DNA of 64,000 bases. Origin: Sphingomonas sp. UV9 (lineage in GTDB: Bacteria; Pseudomonadota; Alphaproteobacteria; Sphingomonadales; Sphingomonadaceae). The notes beneath the pieces were generated by a model. That model saw only the letters and a program-made list of their open reading frames with translations. It had not been told where the DNA came from and did not search any database. Numbering within the stretch: position 1 is the first letter of the stretch; each line of letters begins with the position of its first letter. The stretch spans positions 1-64,000 of the forward strand of contig NZ_SCIN01000001.1 in the NCBI RefSeq assembly GCF_004101245.1. Direction: 5' to 3'. Made by a program: the position numbers and the translations under genes. Shown in pieces: positions 35,501 through 43,400 of this stretch.

Positions 35501-36428
35501 GGACCTTCTCAATCGCACCACGAGAAAGGACCGCACCGTAGAAGGGCGGGTGATCGCCGGCTGCTATTGGGCACCGGAACTGCACGAGATCGGCGGCCGG
35601 CTCAGCATCTTGTTCGCGCCGTGCTTCAATCCAGCCGACGACCAGTCGAGCGAGCGGGGCGATTGGTCCACCGTCGAGGCGCATGTGATGCAGCTTCGGG
35701 AAGGTGGAAATCCCGCCAATCCTGCCGACTGGTCTAAACCCGCCGCCGTCCGCAAACTGGATGGCGCACCGCTTGGTCGGGCGGCATTTCCAAAGAACAT
35801 CAGTCTGGATATGTCCTATTTCGAGGCGGGTGGACAAGGCTATTATACCTGGTCGCAGCGATATCTACCCGCGTCGGCGACGCTCGGAGATCCGTTGACC
35901 TGGATCGCCAAAGTCGATCCCGCTCATCCCGCGCGTCTGACGTCGGAACCAAGGCCCATCATCGTTCCCGATCTCTCGTTCGAGGAGAATCTGGCCGAAG
36001 GCGCTTTTGCCACCCTCCACGACGGACGCGTGACGCTGGCCTATTCAAGTTCGGGTGTCAGCCCGACCTATGTCGTCGGCGGGGTATGGGCCGACGCGCA
36101 TGCCGATCTCACCGACATCGACGCTTGGCACAAATACGGCGCGCCGCTTCAAAAGAGCGTGCCGATGCCGCCGGACGTTACGGATTATCGTGCCTATGAA
36201 CAGGGGCCGGGACATGGCGCGTTTACCACCGATCCGGACGGCACCATGCTGTATGTGTACCATAGCTGGGGCGACGGCGTGGGCGGCAATGGTCGCGACA
36301 CACGCGTACGCCGTGTTCATTGGGCCACGAGCGGCCGGCCGATCCTCGACATGACGGCCGACGAAGAGGTCGCACCGCAAAATCGAACCGTCACCATGAT
36401 GGTCACGGTCAAAACTGCACACGAATGA
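32526..36428 (+). CDS. large exported protein with two GH43-type beta-propellers
   Basis: AAGGAG precedes the ATG at 32526; a signal peptide ends near residue 25. Of 1,300 residues, about 85-195 resemble an atrophied bacterial Ig domain. The first GH43-like propeller is about 200-510 (LRDPFIMR about residue 254, TWAPEASYDP about 320) and Ig-like material follows. The second is about 937-1295 (ADPTIFRYDHAG at about 937, CYWAPELHEIGG at about 1011). GH43 enzymes are arabinofuranosidases, arabinanases and related exo-galactanases; each domain shows the WAPE acid-base type segment. Two complete catalytic-looking propellers in one chain suggest cleavage of two different linkages. Last gene of the LacI-controlled operon. 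Confidence 0.85.
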   Translation: MRQGLTSAAMVVLIVNIGPLVAQASHPSGAASSVGGQAGPAKGRTDDRPLRVADGTVAIPNVGGGVSSMLETRPAAHPPTVGVAADTAAAVDAVVRAIRADPVWKEPIRGNVALPDTGAELDGVATVAGLETVKIRWRSSNGSAVSDADRRNGKDVIRKGTVTRGAANARVRLEAIVTAEGSSPVTVPIDLTVAAASASGKGAKEAYLFVYFTGDSVDGEKLRFAISDGNTALQWKDLNHAKPVLESTFGTRGLRDPFIMRSAEGDRFFLLATDLSTGRTGWGGATDRGSSYLEIWESTDLVHWGEQRHVKVSAPKAGMTWAPEASYDPTIGAYVVYWTSTMFKDAARTKADGNGPQILMSTTRDFRSFTAPVPWLKAADVPGLVRNKGMIDATVLKDGNDYFRFVKGTQAQGCASADILGQRATSLRAAGTSGEWSVIARCIGRTAGTPEVEGPSAFVANPGDTGGFRYYVWVDNYGGVGYIPLGTNSLSGDVRWTYPKTFQLPASPRHGSVLSITASEREALAARWGVSDVPSKLSPASAMSEDDASRMMGEAWVVPSVVASGTRLPAPAGAHVVWASDTPGLRDDVLTNDGAEPVTMHLTGTIVQPAGGSIVKRFKVRILGRDMRRLYAYARTPTSAHDANQPVIARSVHLALGGDGTAPIPLNDNYGVIFANGEHTGVDHVALHGIVDPSPFYFADGSLGVIGTRVQMTATADSSQTSAALVFKADPVTPGNFIELGLVDLQTTGGVVKPMAVWDSSARRYVVAWRDRASDARWTTVEDLARTQKVVTSFHPGDGGRVSRVVSTGNVGSTRSGLVATVFEHAADSARAYLPGAETAISLPVSGETANVLTHRFGRIGNTAATVDAQTIVAGDIGAAKRARVRLTYSDGSTATRGVDWDANDLRGLAKARSGTHAIRGTVRLPVYPSIFAYNRADPTIFRYDHAGIRRYLFIATDDTNNDNVGSVHLPLRMADSIAALADANGGRKLEVDLLNRTTRKDRTVEGRVIAGCYWAPELHEIGGRLSILFAPCFNPADDQSSERGDWSTVEAHVMQLREGGNPANPADWSKPAAVRKLDGAPLGRAAFPKNISLDMSYFEAGGQGYYTWSQRYLPASATLGDPLTWIAKVDPAHPARLTSEPRPIIVPDLSFEENLAEGAFATLHDGRVTLAYSSSGVSPTYVVGGVWADAHADLTDIDAWHKYGAPLQKSVPMPPDVTDYRAYEQGPGHGAFTTDPDGTMLYVYHSWGDGVGGNGRDTRVRRVHWATSGRPILDMTADEEVAPQNRTVTMMVTVKTAHE

Positions 36429-36666
36429 AAGTCTCTCGGAAACGAAACGGATCGTGGTTCCGGTGCTACAACCGTGCTTGTCGCAGCGGGGCCGATGAAC
36501 GCCGCGGCGGCGGATCGGCCCGTAGCTTTTTCTATCGGGCTGTTCGACAAGGGCGCATTGCCGATCTTCTGGATGGATTTGTCGTTTGATACAGGTCGCG
36601 ACGATGGCGTGGACGTCCAGAGCGGCACGGCAATGAGCCGACGTCGTCAACCGCCTGCAAGACTGG

Positions 36667-38133
36667 TCAGCGTTCGCCGTTGCAAGATGCTGTCCCGACT
36701 GTCCGAGTGAGTATCACAGTCGCGATCGCGCGTTGCGGTACGGTTGTACCCGGGATGCAGCCGGCAATATGGTTCGCGTCGGTGACGATCATTTGCGTAT
36801 GCCAGCCCCGCGGGAGGACTAGCGCGCGGGGGTTCAGCCCACCATTGACATGGACCAGCACCATCGTCCTCCCGTCGGGAGAGATTGCGCCCGCCGTGTC
36901 GAGATCGTCGACGGAGACCAAACGGTAGCCCGGTTTGATGTAACGGCTGAACTGCGCCATCGCCCAATATTTGCGCGTGAGATAAATCTGATGACGATCG
37001 GTGGCGCGCGAACGTAGGTCGGTTTTGACCAGCCCCCAGTTCGATCCGGCGCCGGACGGCGCCGTGGTTTCGACCGCCTGCCAGAAGATCCAGGCGGCGG
37101 GTTCCAGCCGCTTCAAGTCGAGCACAACATGCTCTGCGAATGCGAGCGCGGACGGCATGCCTTCGAGATCCTGCGGGTCTTTGTCGAGCGGCGTATCGTT
37201 CTCGCTCATCCACAGCCTGATCCCCGAAGCACGTGCGATGTCGCGCACCCCGGTCTGGTTGACCGTGCCGTAGCTGTGGACGTTCAGCTGTCCGATTCGC
37301 GCGCGCGTTGCAGCAGGATAGGCAGCCCAATCTTGCAGGAAAAGATGCGAGTTGGTCTCGTCGGGGGCGGCGATTGCCGTCGAGAGACCGCGTGCTTTCA
37401 GCGCCGCGTCCGTCGCGTCGATCATCGTGGCCTGGCGCGCGGGGGACCAATGCGATCCTTCCTGTGTGTTCTTCTCGAACCAATAGTCCGTGTTGGGCTC
37501 GTTGACGGGTGACAGCGTACGGAACGTGATTCGGTGACGATGCTGGAGCTCGTCGACGACGCGCGCGAGATAGTCGGCGAAGGGCCGCTCGTATCCGGGA
37601 CGAAGATTGTCGGTGGTGCCCTTTTCGGCGCCGGAGACCCGACCCGAAACGGTCATGAACCAGGGGGGCGAATTGGAGAAGGCCTCGAATATCGGCGTGC
37701 GCACGCGTCGACGAACCGCGTCGAGCCACCAGCGCTGGCGCGCGTCCTGCGACCAGTCCCACATCGCGTCGTTGTCCGCGCGCCACCAGTCACGCCCGGT
37801 CGTGTTTGCCGGCTGCCGCCAAAAGCCGGGAACCGCGGCCCCCGGGCGGAGATAGGGCGGCGTGCCGGTGGCGTTACCGCCGCCGATATTATACCGCGCG
37901 ATCGTCCAGCCAAGCCCGCCCTCACCGTAGAACAGGTCGGCAAGTCGCGCGCGATCAGGTTCGGGCCAGCCGCCGGTGACGTCGGCGAACCAGGCAAGCG
38001 CGGTGCCCCAGCCTTCGAAGACGGTGGACGGCCGCTCGACCGATGGGCGGATCGTGATTGATACCGTCCGTTCCTGCGCTGCGGCCGACGCTGCTAGGCT
38101 TAGGGCGGTCAGCGATAGTATCAGGCGCCTCAC
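36667..38133 (-). CDS. GH30-family endo-beta-1,6-galactanase-like enzyme
   Basis: The start is taken as GTG 38133 because it gives a normal signal peptide (VRRLILSLTALSLAASAAAQ); the open frame extends to a GTG at 38313 with a doubtful 60-residue extension. The 488-residue product fits GH30 (subfamily 5-like): FEGWGTALAWFADV, NIGGGNATG, SNSPPWFM, acid/base Glu212 in SPVNEPNTDYW, nucleophile Glu311 in LWMSENDTP, then a C-terminal beta-domain. Endo-beta-1,6-galactanases cut side chains of type II arabinogalactan, which fits the neighbouring GH43, GH51 and GH127 genes. It is the last gene of the leftward MFS-GH127-GH30 operon. Confidence 0.85.
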   Translation of the reverse strand: MRRLILSLTALSLAASAAAQERTVSITIRPSVERPSTVFEGWGTALAWFADVTGGWPEPDRARLADLFYGEGGLGWTIARYNIGGGNATGTPPYLRPGAAVPGFWRQPANTTGRDWWRADNDAMWDWSQDARQRWWLDAVRRRVRTPIFEAFSNSPPWFMTVSGRVSGAEKGTTDNLRPGYERPFADYLARVVDELQHRHRITFRTLSPVNEPNTDYWFEKNTQEGSHWSPARQATMIDATDAALKARGLSTAIAAPDETNSHLFLQDWAAYPAATRARIGQLNVHSYGTVNQTGVRDIARASGIRLWMSENDTPLDKDPQDLEGMPSALAFAEHVVLDLKRLEPAAWIFWQAVETTAPSGAGSNWGLVKTDLRSRATDRHQIYLTRKYWAMAQFSRYIKPGYRLVSVDDLDTAGAISPDGRTMVLVHVNGGLNPRALVLPRGWHTQMIVTDANHIAGCIPGTTVPQRAIATVILTRTVGTASCNGER

Positions 38134-38401
38134 GCCGCGCACCGAGGCAGCCAGATACAGACGGCCGGACACCAGATTGGCGATCGCGTGCCGCCTGCGC
38201 TGCTGCAGCGCGAATGGCGCGGCGTCGTTCGCGTATCGACTATCTTCTGCTGCGACCACGGGCGTCCCTTCCGGATGCGTCCAAGTCGCGGCGGCGCTGT
38301 AGGTAGTCGGCACACTAGGTCCTTCCGGTGTTATTGTTCGATGCTATGCCCTGCTGGCAAAGCCCGACTCTAGCGATCGTCGGCCCGGCTCCGCGCCACG
38401 A

Positions 38402-40771
38402 TCATGCGGTAGATAATGCGCCCGCGGCGGCACCGGCGCTCAACATCCGGACTTCGTAAATGTCCACGTCGCCGCGCCGAACCGAAAAGTCGATCTTCGT
38501 CGTTCCCTTGCCCTGCTCGCCGGTTCCCGCGATCGGATAATCGACGACGACGAAGCGGTCTTCGCCTGGTCCTTTGCGAGCGTCCACGGCAAGCGGCGTG
38601 CCATCGACACGTATCGCGATTTCACGATTGTCGACGTCACCGCCCCAGTAGACGACTTGGAGGACCGCCGGACCGGGTCTGCGCCGCAGCGTCAGGCTCA
38701 TGGTCTGACCGGCCCGCAGCTTGCGTGCCGAACGGCCATGGAGCTGGACCGTCTCGCTCCTGGTCGCGCTGAAGCCATGGTCGCGTTCGGGCTGCATTTC
38801 GCCCAGGTAGGCGATGTCGACGGTGCGTCGCGCAAGACTTTGCCGTTCCGCCTGCGCGCGGACATATCCATCCTTTGCGGCAGCCCAGCCGGCGGTGGTG
38901 AAGGTCGGGAGGTAGACCGCGGTCCGCCGATCATATTGCGCGAAGAATGGCGTGAATTCGAGCATGTCGCCAAGCGACGATCGGGCGGTGAATCGATGCT
39001 CTCCCGCTTGTGGGTGCAGCGCAGCTGAGGCAAGGCCATCGACGACCAGCGCTGGTCCAAGGCCGTCGAAGGGCTGCGAAGCCGGGCCGAGATCGGCGGC
39101 CAGCACCAGTGGGCCGTGCGTGAATGCGATCATCCGCGGATCGTCGGGCGTCGGTTCCGCACGCAACCGCATCGGCATCGCCAGGCGGAGCCGGTCGCCC
39201 GGCGTCCAAGTCCGATCGATCACGGCATAGCCGTTGCGGAGCGTCGGTTGCAGCGGCTGGCCATTGAGCGTCAGCGTCGCGCCGACCGACCATTCGGGAA
39301 TGCGCAATGCGATTGCCTGGCTGGAGCGCGGTGCGCGGCGTACCGTCAAGGTTGCAGCGCCCTCCATCGGCATCGCCGTGTCAAGATCGCAGGCCAGCAT
39401 GCGATCGGGCCAATCGAGCGCGCTCGGGATATAGAGATTGACGTACAGCGTGTCCGCATCGCTCCAGAAGATCGAGTCGGCATGCTTGGCATGGCTCTCC
39501 ATCCCCGAACCGACGCAGCACCAGAAGCTTTCTTCCGCGGTCGAATAACTGCGCCGTGCCCCTGCTGAAAGCGGCATGAAGTACACGAACTGGCCGGTGT
39601 CGGGTCGCTGATGCGCGAGGATGTGGTTGAGCTGGACACGCTCGTAATAGTCGAACCAGTGCGCATCGGGTTGCCAGGCATAAAGGTGGCGCGTCAACTT
39701 CAGCATGTTGTAGCTGTTGCAGGCCTCGCACGTCGCCTCGGTCACGCGTTTCGACAGTGCGTCCGGCGCGCCAAAATGCTCGCGTTCGGAATTGCCGCCG
39801 ATCACGTAGCTATGATGGTGCGTCACGCGATCGTGAAAGAAGCGCCCCGCGGTCGCCTTGCCGGGATCGCCTGTGAGTTCGTATAGCCGGGCGAGGCCGA
39901 TCACCTTCGGGATCTGCGTGTTGGCGTGCAACCCCTCCAGACGGTCGTGTTCTGCGGTCAGCGGATCGAGCACCGCCTTGTGCCGGATCTTTTCGGCCAT
40001 GCGGAGCCAGCGGGTATCGCCCGTCAGCGCATAGGTCTCGGCGTAACTCTCGTTCAATCCGCCATGTTCGGCGCGCAGTACCTGTTGCATCTGCGCATCG
40101 GTCAGCGGTTCGAGCACGCCGGCGAGGTATCCTGCCAGGGCGAGCATGATCGGCAAGGCGCGGGGGTTCGCGGCGAGGACGTGCGCGTCGAGCAGGCCGG
40201 CGTGCACCTTGTGCCACGTGTAGAGTGGTACCCAGCCGCCGTTGAGATCGAACCCGCCGGTACGGATGTCGCCCCGGCGAACCTCCTCGAAGACGATTTT
40301 GCCGTCTATCGTCGTGCCATCGCGATCGACGGTGGTGCCGCCAAGATAGCCGTCGCCGTGCGCGGCCTGGATACGCGCCATTTCGGCTAGAGCATGGTCG
40401 AGGGTCGCGGCGACGTCACGGTCACCGGTATTGGCGACGACCAGCGCGCAAGCCGACAGCCAATGACCGAGCGAATGTCCAGCAATGCCCTGCGCCTCCC
40501 AACCGGTGTAGGCCGGTTTCGGCGCAGGCAGCGTTGCAGACACATAGAAGTTATGCAGCAGCCGCTCGGGATCGAGCGCCAGCAGGTAGCGGCGGTTGGC
40601 TGCGAACGCATCCGCGAACCGAGACGGCTTAAGCCTGACATAGCGTGCGGGCACGGCCGCGACTTTGCCTGCTCGGTTGCTCCCGGACAGGGCAGGGGTC
40701 GTTGCACGTGCGGATCCGGGAAGGACAAGAGCGCTCGCCCCTGCCAGCAGTTCGCGTCGGGTCGCTTGCAT
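38402..40771 (-). CDS. GH127 family beta-L-arabinofuranosidase
   Basis: The 789-residue product starts MQATRRELLAGASALVLPGSARA, a twin-arginine signal (TRRELL). GHWLSACALV is the early family signature. The zinc and nucleophile set of GH127 is complete: Glu349 and Cys351 in TCEACNSYNMLKL, and Cys418-Cys419 in FWCCVGSGMESH, matching HypBA1 (Glu338, Cys340, Cys417, Cys418). HypBA1 removes beta-1,2-linked L-arabinofuranose from hydroxyproline-linked glycans, so arabinosylated extensin or similar plant glycans may be a substrate here. It starts 3 bases after the stop of the FucP-type transporter gene; cotranscription is almost certain. Confidence 0.93.
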   Translation of the reverse strand: MQATRRELLAGASALVLPGSARATTPALSGSNRAGKVAAVPARYVRLKPSRFADAFAANRRYLLALDPERLLHNFYVSATLPAPKPAYTGWEAQGIAGHSLGHWLSACALVVANTGDRDVAATLDHALAEMARIQAAHGDGYLGGTTVDRDGTTIDGKIVFEEVRRGDIRTGGFDLNGGWVPLYTWHKVHAGLLDAHVLAANPRALPIMLALAGYLAGVLEPLTDAQMQQVLRAEHGGLNESYAETYALTGDTRWLRMAEKIRHKAVLDPLTAEHDRLEGLHANTQIPKVIGLARLYELTGDPGKATAGRFFHDRVTHHHSYVIGGNSEREHFGAPDALSKRVTEATCEACNSYNMLKLTRHLYAWQPDAHWFDYYERVQLNHILAHQRPDTGQFVYFMPLSAGARRSYSTAEESFWCCVGSGMESHAKHADSIFWSDADTLYVNLYIPSALDWPDRMLACDLDTAMPMEGAATLTVRRAPRSSQAIALRIPEWSVGATLTLNGQPLQPTLRNGYAVIDRTWTPGDRLRLAMPMRLRAEPTPDDPRMIAFTHGPLVLAADLGPASQPFDGLGPALVVDGLASAALHPQAGEHRFTARSSLGDMLEFTPFFAQYDRRTAVYLPTFTTAGWAAAKDGYVRAQAERQSLARRTVDIAYLGEMQPERDHGFSATRSETVQLHGRSARKLRAGQTMSLTLRRRPGPAVLQVVYWGGDVDNREIAIRVDGTPLAVDARKGPGEDRFVVVDYPIAGTGEQGKGTTKIDFSVRRGDVDIYEVRMLSAGAAAGALSTA

Positions 40772-40774
40772 CGC

Positions 40775-42097
40775 TCAGCCTTTCGCCGCTTGATCGGGTA
40801 GCGGATCGGTGACCTTCGAGCCCCACACCGCGTAGAACAGGATGTAGAGTTCGCAGACCGCGGTGAGCAGGAACGAGATCTGCAGCCCGTAGGTGTCGGC
40901 GAGCCAGCCCTGGACGATCACCAGCGCACCACCGGCGATCGCCATGATCAGCAGACCCGAGCCCTCCTCGGTCAGTGGCCCGAGACCGCGGATGCCGAGC
41001 GTGAAGATCGTCGGGAACATGATCGAGTGGAACAGCCCGACCGAGATCAGCGCCCACATCGCGACATGGCCGGTGGTGAAGGTCGCGACCAGCATCACGA
41101 CGAACGCGCCGATGCTCGCCACCGCCAGCACGCGCTCGGCGGGGATGGTGCGCATCACGACGCTGCCGATCAGCCGGCCGACCATCATCCCGCCCCACAG
41201 GACGAACAAATAATGCGAGGCCTGCTCGTGCGTCAGGTTGCCGATCTGCGGCTGGCTGACGAAGTTGATGAACAGGTTGGCGACACCGATCTCGGCGATC
41301 AGGTAGATGAAGATCGCCGGGATGCCGAGCACGAGGTTGCGGTGCGACCAGAGCGACAGGCCCTTGCGGTCAGCCTTCGCAGAGCGCTGCGTCGCGGCCC
41401 CCATCGCCGGCAGCGGGAAACGCGCGATCACGACCGCAAGAACGACCAGCACGGCCGCGACGATCAGATAGGGCAGCACCACCGACTGGGCATCGGCAAG
41501 CCGCTCCGCCGGGGTCAGCACCGCGGTCGAGCCGGCGACAGCCGTGCCCGAGGTCGAACGCCCGAGGATCAGATAACCGCCGAACAAAGGCGCGAGCGTG
41601 GCCCCCGCCGAGTTGAACGCCTGCACCAGGTTGAGCCGCGCCGACGCGGTCTCGGGCGGGCCGACGACCGCGACATACGGGTTCGCCGCGACCTGCAACA
41701 AGGTGATGCCGCTGGCGATCACGAACAGCGCGACCAGCGTCACGCCGTAGCTCGGCAGCCGCGCGGCCGGCACCATCATCAGCGCGCCGACCGCCATCAG
41801 GCCGAGCCCGAACACCATCGCGCGCTGATAGCCGACCCGCTCGATCAGCTTGGCCGACGGGATCGAGGCGAAGAAATAGGCGATGAACCACACGCTCTCG
41901 ATCAGCGTCGTCTGCGTATAGCTGAGGTCGAACACGCTGCGCAGGTGCGGCAGCAGCGTGTTGTTGATGACCGTGATGAAGCCCCACATGAAGAACAGGC
42001 TGGCGAGTAGTGTGAGCGCGGAGCGATAACTCGGTGCCCCGGCCCCATGCACGACATCTGCCTCATCGGGCCTTCGCGTCAGTATCGGCATCACCAT
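40775..42097 (-). CDS. sugar:proton symporter, FucP family MFS
   Basis: The 440-residue, 12-helix protein has the FucP/GluP signature: FFMWGFITVINNTLLPHL near the start and LLQVAANPYVAVVGPPETAS followed by RLNLVQAFNSAGATLAP. Family members import L-fucose, D-glucose, galactose or L-arabinose with a proton. In this locus galactose or arabinose is the likely cargo. It is the first gene of a leftward operon with GH127 and GH30, divergent from galM and the arabonate dehydratase gene across a short promoter region. Confidence 0.92.
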   Translation of the reverse strand: MVMPILTRRPDEADVVHGAGAPSYRSALTLLASLFFMWGFITVINNTLLPHLRSVFDLSYTQTTLIESVWFIAYFFASIPSAKLIERVGYQRAMVFGLGLMAVGALMMVPAARLPSYGVTLVALFVIASGITLLQVAANPYVAVVGPPETASARLNLVQAFNSAGATLAPLFGGYLILGRSTSGTAVAGSTAVLTPAERLADAQSVVLPYLIVAAVLVVLAVVIARFPLPAMGAATQRSAKADRKGLSLWSHRNLVLGIPAIFIYLIAEIGVANLFINFVSQPQIGNLTHEQASHYLFVLWGGMMVGRLIGSVVMRTIPAERVLAVASIGAFVVMLVATFTTGHVAMWALISVGLFHSIMFPTIFTLGIRGLGPLTEEGSGLLIMAIAGGALVIVQGWLADTYGLQISFLLTAVCELYILFYAVWGSKVTDPLPDQAAKG

Positions 42098-42154
42098 ATC
42101 GGTTTATCCTCCTGCCGTGTCGGCGACCGCCTCGACAGTCTTTCACCGCATGGC

Positions 42155-42184
42155 TTGCCCGTAATTGAATTGTCAGACTATATA
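42155..42184 (+). promoter_or_regulatory. promoter of the galM-arabonate dehydratase operon with candidate GntR site
   Basis: TTGCCC (42155-42160) and TATATA (42179-42184), 18 bases apart, form a plausible promoter for the rightward genes. TTGTCAGACTA (42170-42180) overlaps its -10 and matches 9 of 11 positions of the palindrome TTGTCCGACAA found upstream of the GntR gene (46071-46081). It lies between the two divergent sugar operons and could let the GntR protein control both. Confidence 0.45.
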
Positions 42185-42235
42185 GCCAAATAAGGCGCGT
42201 CAACGGCGCCACCGCAATTGAGGATGGGAGCCGGG

Positions 42236-43375
42236 ATGCGCGCAACTGGAACAGCAATCGTCGTAACCGCCCTGCTGGCCGCGTTGTCCGCGCAGGCGGC
42301 GAACGCGGCAGACGCCAAGCGCGCGCCCTTCGGCAAACTTCCCGATGGCACCGCGATCGAGGCGGTGACCCTGTCGGGCAGTAACGGCGTCAGCGCCCGG
42401 ATCATGACGCTGGGCGCGACGCTCCAGGCGTTCAACGCGCCGGATCGTAGCGGCAGGACCGCCGACATCACGCTCGGCTATGACGATGCCGCAAGCTACG
42501 TCACTGCGCCGAACTTCTGGGGCCAGACGATCGGCCGCTAAGCCAACCGCATCGCCGACGGCAGCTTCACGCTGGACGGCAAGACGTATCAACTGCCGCT
42601 CAACGACAAGATCAACACGCTGCACGGCGGCACGACCGGGTTCGACAAGCACGTGTGGAAGATCGTCTCTGTCGCGGACGGCGCACAGGCCAAGGTCGTG
42701 ATGGCGCTGACCAGTCCGGCAGGCGATCAGGGCTATTTAGGGACATTGTCCGTAAAGGTCACCTACGCGCTTGACGACAAGGGCGCTGCCGATCGACTTC
42801 GATGCGACGACCGACGCGCTGACGATCGTTAACCTGACCAACCACGCGCTGTTCGATCTCGTCGGCGAGGGCTCGGCGACCGGGATCTACGGCCAGCGGC
42901 TGACGATCCCAGCGCGCCGCTTCACGCCCGTCACCGCGACCTTGATCCCGACCGGCGAACTGAAGCCCGTTGCCGGCACGGTCTTCGACTTCACGAAGGG
43001 CCGCGCGCTGTCCGACGGGATCCGCGACGGCCGCGATCCGCAGATCGTCATCGGCCATGGCTGGGATCACAACTTCGTTCTCGACAAGGGGTCGACCGCA
43101 GAGCCGGGGCTCGCCGCCCGTGTCGAGGATCCGGCCTCGGGGCGTGTCCTCGAGGTGCTGACCACAGAACCCGGCGTGCAATTCTATTCGGGCAATTTCC
43201 TGGACGGCACGCTGGTCGGCAAGTCAGGCCTGTCTACCGGATGGGTGACGGCCTTGCGCTGGAGCCGCAGAAATTACCCGACACGCCAAACCAACCCGCC
43301 TTCGCGTCGGCACGCGTCGATCCCTTCAAGCCCTATCACCACCGCATGATTTACCGCGTTTCCGTCGCCCGCTGA
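42236..43375 (+). pseudogene. galM: aldose 1-epimerase (galactose mutarotase), broken
   Basis: A signal peptide (MRATGTAIVVTALLAAL) and a GalM body are readable through three frames: ITLGYDDAASYVTAPNFWGQTIGR, then the in-frame TAA at 42539-42541 where family members have Tyr of GRYANRI, then ANRIADGSFTLDGKTYQLP and LHGGTTGFDKHVW. A frame shift at about 42785 leads into IVNLTNHALFDL and IGHGWDHNFVL. A second at about 43230 leads to MGDGLALEPQKLPD and the proper C-terminus SVAR. Three separate lesions make it non-functional unless sequencing errors are to blame. It heads the operon with the arabonate dehydratase gene. Confidence 0.92.
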
Positions 43376-43400
43376 AACCGACCCCAGAAAGCCCCTTTCG

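Noticed and set aside
36429..36666. Short frame (VLVAAGPMNAAAADRPVAF...) between convergent genes
   Set aside because: No start signal and no family match; may be a gene fragment but cannot be supported.
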